Part shown: positions 52,729 to 61,916 of the stretch, piece by piece
How the letters are laid out: every line of letters starts with the position of its first letter
How positions within the stretch are numbered: the first letter of the stretch is position 1
NCBI GenBank assembly: GCA_016188575.1
Contig: JACPHN010000228.1
Span: 49,163 to 113,162, forward strand
DNA length: 64,000 bases
Source of the DNA: Candidatus Schekmanbacteria bacterium
GTDB lineage: Bacteria; CSSED10-310; JACPHN01
Direction of reading: 5' to 3'
Notes under the pieces: generated by a model
The model's input: only the letters and a program-made list of their open reading frames with translations
Database searches by the model: none
What the model was told of the DNA's origin: nothing
Program-made: the position numbers and the translations under genes

Positions 52729-54195
52729 ATGCGTGCTCTCACCGGCACCCCGCTTGTTCTCTTCGCGCTGCTGTCGGCGTGTATCGGCTGCGGCGACGCT
52801 GCCGACGAGCAATCCCTGGTCACCGACGGCCGCTACGTGAGCTCTACGGACGGCGACGACAGCAATGACGGACGCTCTGCGGAGCGGCCATGGAAAACTC
52901 TCGCGAGAGCGTGCCGAGAAACGTTCGGCCCGGGAGCGACCATCTACCTCAAACGCGGCGACACCTGGAACGAGCCGTTGATCCCCAAGGGCAGCGGCGA
53001 CTTTGAGCAGGAGCGCTGGATCACGATCCAGCCCTATGGCCCGGCGGACGGCCCGAAACCCACCATCGATCGAACGGCGGCAGCCGGCGCGGATAGCGAC
53101 TTCGCGGTCAAGCTCGTCGACGTCGAAGCCTGGCGGCTCGTGGACCTCGCCGTGCGCAACTCGCGGACGGGCATCGTCTACGTCGCGTCCGACGAGAAAA
53201 CCCGCAAGCGCGGGCTGCAGATCGTGCGGTGCGACCTGCGGAATATCCGCGGCCTCGCCGACCATCAGCCGACCCCCGAGGAAGATCGGCGCACCTACTG
53301 GTGGATGCGCGGCTCCGCCGCCATCAGCATCACCGGCTACGGCTACTGCAAGGATGGTCTCCCGGCTACGGACGCGAGCTGCCAGGGCGACAAGAACCTC
53401 TACTTGCTGTCGTACGGGGCCGGTCTCTCAGACGTAACCATTGAGGACGTGACAGTCGACCTTGCCACGTACGGTATCTGGATCTGGGGCGGCGGGTTCT
53501 CCGGCCAGGCGGCGCGCTACCGGATCCAGCGCCCGCGGATCGTGAACGCTGGAATCGGTGGCATCGAGCTGACCTACATCCAGAATGGGACCGTCACCGG
53601 CGCCGTGGTTGACCGCGCGGGCGGCGACAACTGCTGGTCCGGGACTTTTGGGATCGACATCAACTACGCTACGGACCTGGCGATCCAGAGCGGCGAAGTA
53701 ACGGGCACGCTCGGTGAGGTTTTCTACATGGGCGACGGGACCGGCATCAACCTGGCGGGGGGGAACCGCAACGTGACGATTTCGGGCGTGGACATCCACG
53801 ACAACGACGCGATGGCGATCGCGATCGAGGGGGCCTCTGCCACCGAGAACGCGACCTACGAGATTGCCGGCAACCGCATCTGGGGCAACGGCCGCAAGAA
53901 CGAAAATCCGGCACCCGGGCAGTACGAGTACCCCGAATTCCTGCTGGCGCTGAACATCGGCGGACTCACGTCGGCGGCAGCGGTGCGCGACAACTGGATC
54001 AAGATGCGCGCGAACCGACATCTCCTGTGCGCCGTCATCGACTCGACGACACCGTGCTTCAAGGACGATCTCGCGATGGAAGGCGAGACGAGATTTCCTC
54101 CAGGCTACTCCTTCTGTGGCAATCGCGACTGGTCCCGCGGTGAAACCGACCCGCCGCTGATCCCGGGAAACTCCGTGTGTCCAGCGAGGAGCTGA
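52729..54195 (+). CDS. Beta-helix lipoprotein (pectate-lyase-like fold)
   Basis: A 488-residue lipoprotein. The signal peptide ends LLSAC (lipobox; Cys about 18). YVSSTDGDDSNDGRSAERPWKTLARA is the usual opening of secreted right-handed beta-helix proteins. Repeating short strands follow (WRLVDLAVRNSRTGIVYV, NVTISGVDIHDNDAMAIAIEG, TYEIAGNRIWGNG). A polysaccharide lyase/hydrolase or adhesin is possible; no catalytic set is identified. AGGAG lies 7 nt before ATG 52729. It is the fifth exported protein in a row. Confidence 0.8.
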   Translation: MRALTGTPLVLFALLSACIGCGDAADEQSLVTDGRYVSSTDGDDSNDGRSAERPWKTLARACRETFGPGATIYLKRGDTWNEPLIPKGSGDFEQERWITIQPYGPADGPKPTIDRTAAAGADSDFAVKLVDVEAWRLVDLAVRNSRTGIVYVASDEKTRKRGLQIVRCDLRNIRGLADHQPTPEEDRRTYWWMRGSAAISITGYGYCKDGLPATDASCQGDKNLYLLSYGAGLSDVTIEDVTVDLATYGIWIWGGGFSGQAARYRIQRPRIVNAGIGGIELTYIQNGTVTGAVVDRAGGDNCWSGTFGIDINYATDLAIQSGEVTGTLGEVFYMGDGTGINLAGGNRNVTISGVDIHDNDAMAIAIEGASATENATYEIAGNRIWGNGRKNENPAPGQYEYPEFLLALNIGGLTSAAAVRDNWIKMRANRHLLCAVIDSTTPCFKDDLAMEGETRFPPGYSFCGNRDWSRGETDPPLIPGNSVCPARS

Positions 54196-54416
54196 CATCT
54201 ATTCGCGGGCGTGCGGTTGCTGACGAATGGATGAAGCGCCGGATACCGCCGTTGCCGCGCGTCGTGGGCCGCGCGCTGCTCCCGTTGCGTCGCCGCGTCC
54301 CGCGCCAATGTCGCCAGATCGGTGCCGGAAAACATCCACCCTCGCTGCTTGAAAAGATCGGCAAGCCCCGCCAGGTCGTCGTCGAAGGTCTTTGCGGATG
54401 GAAGGTTCGCCTGGAT
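54196..54416 (-). pseudogene. Possible gene remnant downstream of the nucleotidyltransferase
   Basis: In this frame the translation is protein-like for about 70 residues (SAKTFDDDLAGLADLFKQRG, then ATLARDAATQREQRAAHDAR, then ALHPF). It then turns into unrelated sequence, and there is no good start. The helical, Asp/Arg-rich part looks like the N-terminal piece of a small helical protein. The rest may have been lost when the neighbouring beta-helix gene was joined. Uncertain. Confidence 0.25.
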
Positions 54417-54518
54417 GCTGCATCGCTCATGCTGAAATCCTCGAGGAAAGAGACTTGGTGGCGAGTTAATGCGCTCAGGTTCAGTCGAGAGGCGACGCGA
54501 TGCTTCATCATGGATTGG

Positions 54519-54665
54519 CCGAGCATCTGCGCTGAATCGCCGAGCATCTGCGCTGAATCGCCGAGCACTTTCGCTGATTTGTCGATCACCTTCGCTGCTA
54601 TACCGGTGCGATCTCGCTGCTTTGCCTGGCGATCTCGCTGATTCGCCGATCGATCGTGCTGCTTC
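54519..54665. repeat. Seven degenerate tandem 21-bp repeats
   Basis: Units of exactly 21 bp begin at 54519, 54540, 54561, 54582, 54603, 54624 and 54645. The first two are identical (CCGAGCATCTGCGCTGAATCG). Later units keep the core CGAxCxxxTxxGCTG and drift with distance. On the minus strand one frame reads as heptads IDKSAKV-LGDSAQM-LGDSAQM-LGQS. The 21-bp (7-codon) unit suggests a coding origin, such as a coiled coil or amphipathic helix. Confidence 0.8.
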
Positions 54666-54765
54666 TACAAGCAGTCGCCATGATCGACATTTCATCCGCG
54701 TGGACAGTTGCTCGCGCGCGGCGTTGGTTGGGGCGAGCGGGCTACTCGGCAGGTCGGAGAGAATG

Positions 54766-55317
54766 TCATTCAGCGCGTTCTCGGCTGCGCTTCCACTCCA
54801 CCTCGTCGACGATTCGATCGAGCTCCCGTGCCGCATACGGACCAAGATGGCGATAGATGATTTGGCGGGCGCGAGACACATCGACGACACCTGCGCGGAG
54901 CAAGAATTCGAGGTCCAGGGTATCGCGGTCGCGCGCCGCCGCCATCTTCATCGCGGCCAGATACTCCGGCCGCACCAGGGGGACAGGCAGCTCTTGCACG
55001 TGCACGGCGCCGGCGATCGCCTCGTTGTATAGCTCCTCGTAGTCGTCGTCGCGCACGATCAGAGCGGCTGGCACGCCGGACGGCGCGGTTGTTTGCACCC
55101 CGCCGAAGCTCAATGGCGTGCCGCGGGGCAGCCCTTCCAGCATGGCCTCGGCGGCGAAGTCCACGTCACCGGTCAGGCGATCGGAGCCGAAGTATTGCAA
55201 AGCCAGGCCGCCGATGAGCGCCACACGAACACCCTCGCGCGCGGCAATCGCCCCGACCTCGGCGACCGCGGCATGGAGCTGCGCGGGGTCCAGGAAGCGC
55301 TTCGAGCGTCCGGTCAT
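54766..55317 (-). CDS. Nucleotidyltransferase-fold protein (AbiEii/DUF1814-like)
   Basis: A 183-residue protein with the NTase signature VALIGGLALQYFG followed by RLTGDVDFAA (the GG and DxD of the polymerase-beta fold) and a helical C-terminus ending RHLGPYAARELDRIVDEVEW. Related stand-alone proteins act in toxin/antitoxin or abortive-infection pairs. ATG 55317 is the best start; the frame continues upstream but into sequence without protein character. The usual partner gene is not recognisable; only the remnant and 21-bp repeats lie downstream. Confidence 0.7.
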   Translation of the reverse strand: MTGRSKRFLDPAQLHAAVAEVGAIAAREGVRVALIGGLALQYFGSDRLTGDVDFAAEAMLEGLPRGTPLSFGGVQTTAPSGVPAALIVRDDDYEELYNEAIAGAVHVQELPVPLVRPEYLAAMKMAAARDRDTLDLEFLLRAGVVDVSRARQIIYRHLGPYAARELDRIVDEVEWKRSRERAE

Positions 55318-55713
55318 CCCGGCCACCGCCGTTCCGAGCCCGGCCGGGGCTCGAGAGTGTCGCGAGAATTCGGCGTCGGCAGAATGTGGTTTACACGTGC
55401 CGGAAGCTGAAGGCGGTGCGACACCTGGGACCGCGGGCCGCCGCCCCGCATCTTTGAGCCGGATGACAATGCGGACCAGAGGCCAGCGCACCCGGGAAGA
55501 GCAGCTCCGAACGGCCAGCTTGAAAATGAGCGCCTTCCGGCATCTTGCCGACGCCGAGATTTCGCCTCGCTCCTGTACCGGACGAAGACTCCCGTGTTGC
55601 GATCCATGGCGCGGATTTTCCTTGGAAATCCACCGGCTGTCAAGCGATCTTCAAGGAAGCGCGGCGGCCGGCAGGGCGACGCGTTGCTCGACATCCGGCC
55701 GCCGCTTGGGACG
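55318..55713. other. 396-bp region without a supported gene
   Basis: This lies between the nucleotidyltransferase start and the ABC permease stop. It contains one strong inverted repeat near its right end (55661-55705, listed separately). No protein-like frame, RNA or promoter could be supported. Confidence 0.5.
55661..55705 (-). terminator. Long-stem hairpin after the ABC permease gene
   Basis: A perfect 11-bp inverted repeat GCGGCGGCCGG (55661-55671) / CCGGCCGCCGC (55695-55705) with a 23-nt loop begins 9 nt after the permease stop on the minus strand. There is no T-tract. It probably marks the end of the secreted protein-ABC operon. Confidence 0.4.
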
Positions 55714-57333
55714 CTATTCACAACAACCTGAGCTCATCGACATGAGCCTGTCCCGACTGGCCCCAAAGGAGCGCTCGAGCTCTGGAAGGAAACGCCACCA
55801 GGCCAGCACAGCGCCAGCAAGCAGGATCCAGATGAGCACGGGGCCGCACCAGTGCCCGACCCGCTCACCGAGCGCCCATGTCCGCTCGACGATGAACCCG
55901 AGAGCGATCAGCAGCGCCGCGGGTATCCAGGAGAGGTACAGCGGCAATTGCGCGATGCTGCCGGCCGGCGCGGCGCGCGGCGCACGCAGCGAAATACTCT
56001 GTCCGACACCGCACGTAACCACGAAGGTCACCAAGGCGGCCGCGACTGCCCCGGCGACCTCCCGCGCCGTCGGGCGATAGACCGCGAGGATCCCGAGCCC
56101 GCAAACGGCGCCCTGCAAGATCGTGAACCGCAGCAGACCGAGAAACTTGCCGACCAGGATCTCGCGCGGGGTGATGGGCAAAAGCATCAGAGCGCGAATC
56201 GCGGAGCGATCCCAGGCGAACTGGTTCATCCAGACCGGGGCGTTGACGCCGACACCCAGAAACAGAACCAGCGCGAGCAGAGGTACACCGTCCAGCCGCA
56301 CCGCGGCGATGGCTTCCGGCACGGTCTCGCCGGCCGCGACGGCCTGCTTGATCGCGGCACCGACCGCGGCAAGGCCGCCGGCGATGAGTAATGGCATCAA
56401 CATCGTAATGCGAACCGCTCGGGCGCTCGTGAGCTGCTCAAAAAAGAGCGCCGCGACCTCGCGCGAGGGGCCGCGGTAGCGACCGCTGCCCGCGCCGCTG
56501 GCGCTGGACCGGGGCGACCACGCGCCGGTTGCCAGCGCGCGACCGTGCGTGACGGCGGCGAGAAGCATCAGCGCCACCGTCAGGGTTGAGGCGACGACTG
56601 CTCCCATGGCCCCCTGACCCAGATCTCCCGCGCGCAGAACCACCGCGACGCCATCGTATCCATGCGCCGCCGGCATGATCGAGGCCAGGACGAGAAAACT
56701 TGACAGCAGTGCGGAGAGCGTCCGCCCAAGCCCGCTCCAGGCGCCACCGCCGAGCGCCGCGGCCAGGCCCACGGCGGCGGCGATCCGCGCCCCGGGCCAC
56801 CGCATCAAGAGGCGTCGGGCGCTCGCCGCGCAAATGATGAGCGAGAGCATGCTCAGGATATTCAGGGCCGTCATCAGTGCGATTGCCGCGGCCATGGCCG
56901 GCATGGTCAGAAGCAGGCCCAGATTCGAGGTCACGATGCCGAGGAGGCCGAGCAGCGGAAAAACCTCGAAGAGCGCGGCCGGGAGCTCGGCAATCGCGAC
57001 CTCGGCGCGCGTGAGCGGGAATCTTTGCACCGACGCCAGCGACAGCGCCGGCCGGAACCGCAAGCTCCCGAAAAGCGCGAAAAGCACCGTAAAGATCGCC
57101 TGCAGCGCACACCAGCTCGCGACGGCGCTGTCGCCGTCGGGCCCCGCCATGGCGGTTCCGAGCTCTCTGCCAAGACCAAGCGCGAAGACGCCGGGAAGCA
57201 GAACGAGCGCCATGGCGATCGCGACCGTGATGCCGGTGGCCGCCGGCCCGGCCAGCCCCGACTCGCGCCGCATGCGATTCCACGCGGACTGGAGCTGGAC
57301 GGTAAGGAGCGCTCGAACCGCCTTCACAGCCAC
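55714..57333 (-). CDS. ABC-2 type exporter permease
   Basis: A 539-residue polytopic membrane protein with about a dozen hydrophobic helices in two halves separated by a soluble region (GSGRYRGPSREVAALFFEQL). No nucleotide-binding motif is present. It overlaps the ATPase gene end by 10 bp, so the two form one exporter. The size and layout match bacterial exporters with two fused permease halves. The substrate is unknown; the upstream co-transcribed secreted protein could be related to it. Confidence 0.8.
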   Translation of the reverse strand: MAVKAVRALLTVQLQSAWNRMRRESGLAGPAATGITVAIAMALVLLPGVFALGLGRELGTAMAGPDGDSAVASWCALQAIFTVLFALFGSLRFRPALSLASVQRFPLTRAEVAIAELPAALFEVFPLLGLLGIVTSNLGLLLTMPAMAAAIALMTALNILSMLSLIICAASARRLLMRWPGARIAAAVGLAAALGGGAWSGLGRTLSALLSSFLVLASIMPAAHGYDGVAVVLRAGDLGQGAMGAVVASTLTVALMLLAAVTHGRALATGAWSPRSSASGAGSGRYRGPSREVAALFFEQLTSARAVRITMLMPLLIAGGLAAVGAAIKQAVAAGETVPEAIAAVRLDGVPLLALVLFLGVGVNAPVWMNQFAWDRSAIRALMLLPITPREILVGKFLGLLRFTILQGAVCGLGILAVYRPTAREVAGAVAAALVTFVVTCGVGQSISLRAPRAAPAGSIAQLPLYLSWIPAALLIALGFIVERTWALGERVGHWCGPVLIWILLAGAVLAWWRFLPELERSFGASRDRLMSMSSGCCE

Positions 57334-58085
57334 GATAGTGTTCCTCTTTTCGCGCCGCCCATCAGCGACACGAAGAGATCCTCCAGACTTTCGCTCTCTC
57401 CGTGAAGCGCGCGGAGCTCCGCGACCGTCCCAAAGCCCATGAGCTTGCCCTTCTCGAGTATCGCGATCGCCCCGCAGAGCTTCTCGACGATCTCGAGAAC
57501 GTGCGAGCTCATCATCAAGGTGACGCCCTTCCGCTGGAGCCCCGAAAGGAGCTCGCGGATCGTTCTTCCGGTGACGGGATCGATCCCTTCGAACGGCTCG
57601 TCGAGAAAGAGGACTTCCGGGCCGTGAAGCAGCGCGGCCGCAAGCTCCAGCTTCTTCTTCATTCCGTAGCTATAGTCGCAGACGAGCGTACCGGGTTCCG
57701 GAGCGAGGTCAAGGGTGTCGAACAGCTCATCCGCGCGCCGCGCGACCTCGGCGTCGGAGAGCCCACGGATTCGCCCGGCGAAGAGCAGATACTGGGGGCC
57801 GGTCAAAAAGCCGAAAACGCTATCCTCCTGCGCCATCACGCCGATGCGGCGCTTGATTTCGAGAGCGTGCTTGTCAATGTCCAGCCCAAGCACGCGGATC
57901 TGTCCGGCGCTCGGTGGCATGAGGCCGGTCGCCATGTTGATCGTCGTGGTCTTCCCGGCGCCATTTCTGCCGAGCACGCCGACGAACGCGCCACGTTCCA
58001 CCCGCAAGCTCAGAGCGTCGACGGCGACCTTCGAGCCGAACCGCTTGGTGACCGCCGCGATTTCCAGGGCCGCGCCGGCGTTCAT
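57324..58085 (-). CDS. ABC transporter ATP-binding protein
   Basis: A 253-residue ATPase with Walker A GRNGAGKTT, Q-loop (MAQEDSVFGFLT), signature YSYGMKKKL (variant of LSGGQ), Walker B VLFLDEPFEGIDP and the switch His in MMSSHVLE. The YSYGM signature is typical of ABC-2 exporters of the CcmA/NatA type. ATG 58085 overlaps the upstream stop (ATGA); GTG 58094 is an alternative. It powers the permease encoded next. Confidence 0.92.
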   Translation of the reverse strand: MNAGAALEIAAVTKRFGSKVAVDALSLRVERGAFVGVLGRNGAGKTTTINMATGLMPPSAGQIRVLGLDIDKHALEIKRRIGVMAQEDSVFGFLTGPQYLLFAGRIRGLSDAEVARRADELFDTLDLAPEPGTLVCDYSYGMKKKLELAAALLHGPEVLFLDEPFEGIDPVTGRTIRELLSGLQRKGVTLMMSSHVLEIVEKLCGAIAILEKGKLMGFGTVAELRALHGESESLEDLFVSLMGGAKRGTLSWL

Positions 58086-61000
58086 CGCCGACACCTCGGC
58101 GCGCGCAACACCCGCGACCCGCGGCGGCGCGTGGCGCCAGCGCCGAGCACGAGAGCTACCGCGAGCGTAGTTGCTGCCGCCCCGGACCCGGGCACGGCGT
58201 CCTCAGGCGGCACGGTTGCCGGTTGCACGACCTCGAAATTCGCTGCCTGATAGACGGCCGTCGCCGGATCCTGAGCGTCCTCCCAGGGATAGGCAAGGGG
58301 AATCCGCTCGAAGTCGGCGCTCAGCGCCTCCATGGCGAGCTGCCAGCGCGTCTTCTCCGGCGGGATGGGAGTGCCGGCCGGGGCACCAATGAGCGCGTTG
58401 AGCTCGTCATCGCTCAGATTGAGCGGAGCGCTGGCAATATCTTCGGCGTAGATCCCGAAACCGTCAGCGTTGTCGACGACGTAGGCGCCGAAGTCGCGGA
58501 GCGCCGCCAAAACCATTCGCGTGATCGGCGCCAGGGAGCTCTCGTCCAGGGGCGCTCCCGCGGCGCCAACGAGCGTCGGCCGGAGCCGTAGCCGCTGCCC
58601 GGCCGCCAGCGCCGACGGATTGGTGTTGTACCAACCCGTCTCGGTGGTCGAGGCGGGGTAAAAGTAGTCGGTCGCCAGGGGAGCAGAGGGGTCAGCCGAC
58701 AGATTTCTCGGCCTGGGGATCGCCAGGGCCAGCGCGTGGGCAATGGCCCCGGATGCGATATCTTCGGGGACGATCAGGCCGGCGAGGAGGGGCGGTCCGG
58801 TCGCGCGCGCGCTGGAGTAGGTGTCGGGGTTGGCGCCTCGGCCGTGGATCGCGAAGAAATCAGCGGCACCGGCCGCGAGCAGCGCCGTCCCCGGCAGACC
58901 GCCGCCACGACTCTGGCAGGGCCCGTCGCGAACCGTCGTCGCTTGCCAGAAGTCGTATTCCGTGGCCGCGGATGCGTCAAACAGCACGAGGTGGCCGTCG
59001 GATTCGCGGCCCTCCGGGGAGGCGGGGAGGATGGTGCCGGCGGGCGCGGGGACGGTAATGGGGCCTCCCAGCTCATTGTTCGGCCACTTGGGCCCGGGCC
59101 ACGACAGCTCGCCATCGTAATTGCAGATCGATACCTCGCTTGTCCCGTCGCCGGTCGCGAAGATCGGGATCGAGTAGTCATCGAAATTGAGCGTCATGAA
59201 CGGCCAGGGGGTCAGGGCGACGCCCGGCGGAAACAGCCCCGTGGTGTCTCCGCGCAGAATGCGATAGGTGGTGAGGATCTGAGCATCGCTCGCGGGAAGC
59301 GGTGATGCGGCATCCGCCCGCTGGCGCCAGGCGCTGTCCGCAGCGAATAGCGGTAGCGGCAAGGAAAAGGACCGCGGCGGGACTGGCGCGGGTGGCGCTA
59401 CCCGGACGACGCGGACAAAACGCATCTGCAAGTCCTCATCGTCGAGTGTGCAGATGCGGAAGTCCGTCGACGAGGCCAGCGAGTCGTCGAACAAGGCGTC
59501 CGCGACCTCCACGGTCGCGGTGCGCCACGCGCCGGTGTCGGTCCTGGCGACAGGCGTCGCCAGGCCAATCCCGGCCGCCGCCGCATAGCTCACCTGCCAC
59601 TGCCCGGTGCCCGTGTCCAGGTAGGTAACCTTGATCTGGGCCGCTGCTTCAGCGTCATGCCAGAAGTCATCATCGAGGTCGAAGTAGAAGCAGCGGTTCC
59701 CGCTGCCGACCGCGGTCGCGCGCCCTTCGTACGCGGTGCCGTTCTCACCGGCGAGGATTCCCGTGTGCATTTCGCTGCCGCGCTGCGTGGCGCCATCCGG
59801 GCCTACCTCTCGCTGGACGAGCCAGCGCTCGACGTTGCTCACCCACGGCCGTGTTGGCCAGTCGATCGCGGCATCCTCCAGCCAGTACCGATCTTCCGCC
59901 TCGCGCAGCGCGACCCAGGCGTCGGGAGCGTCGGCGGCGCGCTTCCCGAGACTTAGCCGGACCCACTCCCAAAGCTCCGGGTATGCGGCCATGAAGCTCG
60001 GCCCCGGCACGGCGTAGACCCAATTCATGCGCAGTTGCAGTGCCTTGAGGTTCGCCATCTTGACCGCATAGTAAGGTTCGGTAGTCGAAAAACCGCAATC
60101 CACGAAGCACTCGTTCTCAGTAGCGGCTACCCGATGCTCGGCGAAGAGCGGCCAGGCAGCATCAGTGACCATGTGGCCGTCGCTGCCGACGCGGGTGCCG
60201 TAGGCCGGCACGTCGCTGAGGTGGAAGTTGCTGAGCTCGGTCAAGCCGGTGCGGATGCCCATGCCCGCGACGACCGCATCGCGCGCCAACAGGTCGTCCT
60301 GGCTGCCGAATGGCCCGAACGGATAATCCTCCCCCGTGTACACGAGCTTGCCAGCGGAGTCGTCGTCAGGATTGGAGTTTTCGCCGTTCATGATCGCTAC
60401 GAGGTCGGCGATGGCGCCGTGGAACCACGACGAGAACGTCGGGAAGTCGAGCAAGCCGTCCTGCACGGCAGCGCTGATGATATCGAAGTCGAATTCGCAC
60501 CAGGTGAACGCACCCGGAACGTAGACGAAGGTGAGGCGCGGATCCGCGCGCAGCCCGCGGACCAGTAGCACCTCTCGGTAGAACGCGCGCGCGTGCTCCC
60601 AGAAGCAGGAGCTCCAGATCGGCAAGTGATCGTCGTTTTCGTAGCCGGTGCCGACAGCGCTCAGGCCGCATTCGGTCTGGACCCACTGCGGAGCCCACTC
60701 GGTTCCGCTGATCCAGAGGCGGAGCCAAAACGGATCGCTGCCCGACAGTTGCTCATCCCAGGACGGAAAGGTCATGCCGTAGACGGCGTCCGCGGTCGTG
60801 GTGCTGAAGGTGCCGCGGCTCGGCTCGAGCTGCCGCCAGGTAAAGTCGACCGCCCGCACGTCCAAGTGGTAGGACGGCGCCAGCTCTTCGGAGAAAAAAC
60901 CGGAGCCGGCGGACGGCTGCACCCAGGCCGGGAGGCTCCAGTCATCCTCGCCGGGCGCATGGTCGGCCGCGACAACGGGCGTCGCCAACGCGAGCAGCAT

Positions 61001-61087
61001 GGCCAGACCGGAGAGCGCGCGCAGTGCCAGGTGGTGGCGTGTTTCTCCGTGCCCGGAGCGAACGTCTGGTTGAGGTGAGCTCGTCAT
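58082..61087 (-). CDS. Large secreted glycosidase-like protein with C-terminal anchor
   Basis: A 1,001-residue exported protein with a signal peptide (ALSGLAMLLALATPVVA). Residues 45-400 look like a TIM-barrel glycosidase (VDFTWRQLEPSRGTFS, FWLRLWISG, YVPGAFTWCEFDF, NWVYAVPGPSFMAAYPELWEW). No catalytic Glu pair is assigned. A beta-sandwich-like section follows. A C-terminal domain contains DDYSIPIFATGDG, DGHLVLFDASAATEYDFWQA and SARATGPPLLAGLIVPED..GAIAHALALAIP, resembling a secreted domain seen in other bacteria. The end, VPGSGAAATTLAVALVLG then RRRGSR, is a sorting tag. It overlaps the ABC ATPase gene (ATGA), giving a three-gene operon. Confidence 0.72.
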   Translation of the reverse strand: MTSSPQPDVRSGHGETRHHLALRALSGLAMLLALATPVVAADHAPGEDDWSLPAWVQPSAGSGFFSEELAPSYHLDVRAVDFTWRQLEPSRGTFSTTTADAVYGMTFPSWDEQLSGSDPFWLRLWISGTEWAPQWVQTECGLSAVGTGYENDDHLPIWSSCFWEHARAFYREVLLVRGLRADPRLTFVYVPGAFTWCEFDFDIISAAVQDGLLDFPTFSSWFHGAIADLVAIMNGENSNPDDDSAGKLVYTGEDYPFGPFGSQDDLLARDAVVAGMGIRTGLTELSNFHLSDVPAYGTRVGSDGHMVTDAAWPLFAEHRVAATENECFVDCGFSTTEPYYAVKMANLKALQLRMNWVYAVPGPSFMAAYPELWEWVRLSLGKRAADAPDAWVALREAEDRYWLEDAAIDWPTRPWVSNVERWLVQREVGPDGATQRGSEMHTGILAGENGTAYEGRATAVGSGNRCFYFDLDDDFWHDAEAAAQIKVTYLDTGTGQWQVSYAAAAGIGLATPVARTDTGAWRTATVEVADALFDDSLASSTDFRICTLDDEDLQMRFVRVVRVAPPAPVPPRSFSLPLPLFAADSAWRQRADAASPLPASDAQILTTYRILRGDTTGLFPPGVALTPWPFMTLNFDDYSIPIFATGDGTSEVSICNYDGELSWPGPKWPNNELGGPITVPAPAGTILPASPEGRESDGHLVLFDASAATEYDFWQATTVRDGPCQSRGGGLPGTALLAAGAADFFAIHGRGANPDTYSSARATGPPLLAGLIVPEDIASGAIAHALALAIPRPRNLSADPSAPLATDYFYPASTTETGWYNTNPSALAAGQRLRLRPTLVGAAGAPLDESSLAPITRMVLAALRDFGAYVVDNADGFGIYAEDIASAPLNLSDDELNALIGAPAGTPIPPEKTRWQLAMEALSADFERIPLAYPWEDAQDPATAVYQAANFEVVQPATVPPEDAVPGSGAAATTLAVALVLGAGATRRRGSRVLRAPRCRR

Positions 61088-61566
61088 CCCTTCGCCAGCC
61101 GGTCCGAAATTCCGTCCTGAAACGCGTGACGTTCATTGTCGCACCCGCACCCGCATTTCAGCGCGATGAATCGCGCCGCTACGGCCTCGCTAACAAAGTA
61201 GGCGCGCGATCTATCGCGCGCTAATACCGGAACGAACGCCTGGTTCGGTGATCCGAAACAATGTGCATAACGCATTAAATGCCGACATCCTTGGTGATCG
61301 TCAATCCCACGACAGTCCGTCATTCCGGCGCACGCCGGAATCCAGACCGTCACGTCTGGGAACCTCCGGGCGAACCCCGGCTGTCGCCGGCAGCTATTCG
61401 CGGAACAGCATACCGCGATCGCCGCGCCCGCCGCCCAGAGGCACCGTCCGTGCAACCGGCGGCCGCTTCAGCTTGTCCCTCGGAGCCTTGCGAGCACCTC
61501 CGCGTGACCCCGCAAGCGCGCCCACTCTCCTGCGGAGTGCCCGTCCTGCGGAAGCCACGGCGAGAA
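61088..61566. other. 479-bp non-coding accessory boundary region
   Basis: No supported gene. It contains two short hairpins, GCGCGCGAT/ATCGCGCGC at 61202-61221 and the dRS3-like element at 61322-61341, plus mixed sequence that translates only into dispersed-repeat peptides. It marks the change from ordinary chromosome to the repeat-rich end of the window. Confidence 0.55.
61322..61341. repeat. dRS3-like dispersed inverted repeat
   Basis: ATTCCGGC (61322-61329) pairs with GCCGGAAT (61334-61341) in the context GTCATTCCGGC...GCCGGAATCCAG. This is the widespread 'GTCATTCC...GGAATCCAG' element of many proteobacteria; its reverse translation reads WIPACAGMTD, as is typical. Only one copy was noticed here. 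Confidence 0.65.
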
Positions 61567-61662
61567 TCGAGCGAACAGGTCCGCAATGCTGCCGCATCCG
61601 CTCTTGCGGCTATCGGGGCTACTGAGGCGCAAGAGGCGCTCCATGAATTCGAGAACCGATAG
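61567..61662 (+). pseudogene. HEAT-repeat gene 3' remnant
   Basis: The last 31 codons before TAG at 61660-61662 read SEQVRNAAASALAAIGATEAQEALHEF..., one HEAT repeat. Upstream the frame runs into dispersed-repeat sequence, so the N-terminal part is missing. The stop is followed two bases later by the first attC-like hairpin. Confidence 0.4.
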
Positions 61663-61664
61663 AG

Positions 61665-61720
61665 TTGCTAACAACCGGTTCAGCGGACGGCGCTGCGCAC
61701 CGCCGCTGAACCGGGGCGTT
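61665..61720 (+). repeat. attC-like hairpin, copy 1
   Basis: TTGCTAAC (61665-61672) opens a near-perfect hairpin. The 12-bp stem is CCGGTTCAGCGG (61675-61686) / CCGCTGAACCGG (61703-61714), then an unpaired A, then CGG/CCG. It is closed by GCGTT (61716-61720). Integron attC sites have this layout: an inverse core ending AAC, a stem with extrahelical bases, and a core starting GTT. The 3' core here is degenerate. Confidence 0.5.
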
Positions 61721-61770
61721 CTTCCGACGCTGCGCGTCGAAAGAACGGAGCGCCAGGCAAAACCCAATTG

Positions 61771-61881
61771 TCCGCCGCGCTGATTCGCGCGGCAGAACCA
61801 CCGGGTACAGCGGCGAGCGCCCTGCGGCAGTAAACTACCTCCGGCGCCCCGCGCTACCGCTGACTCGGCGCCCAGTTCGGC
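61771..61881 (+). repeat. attC-like composite repeat, copy 2
   Basis: It begins with a 29-bp block (61771-61799) identical to 62767-62795, containing the hairpin CCGCGC/GCGCGG. From GCAGAAC (61792) to GTTCGGC (61875-61881) it aligns with copy 4 over about 85 bp, with small gaps. GTTCGGC matches the attC core GTTRRRY at six of seven positions. The toxin/antitoxin-like pair follows. Confidence 0.55.
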
Positions 61882-61916
61882 TGCAGAACTGTCTCCTCAA
61901 CAGCGATGTATAGTAG

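Noticed and set aside
54059-54589. Minus-strand frame containing heptads (IDKSAKV...) as a real gene
   Set aside because: The frame starts inside the repeats and turns into low-complexity Arg/Ser sequence antisense to the beta-helix gene. Kept as a repeat instead.
55254-55380. dRS3-like repeat at the nucleotidyltransferase start
   Set aside because: The GTCATCCCGG opening is similar, but the matching inverted arm is absent.
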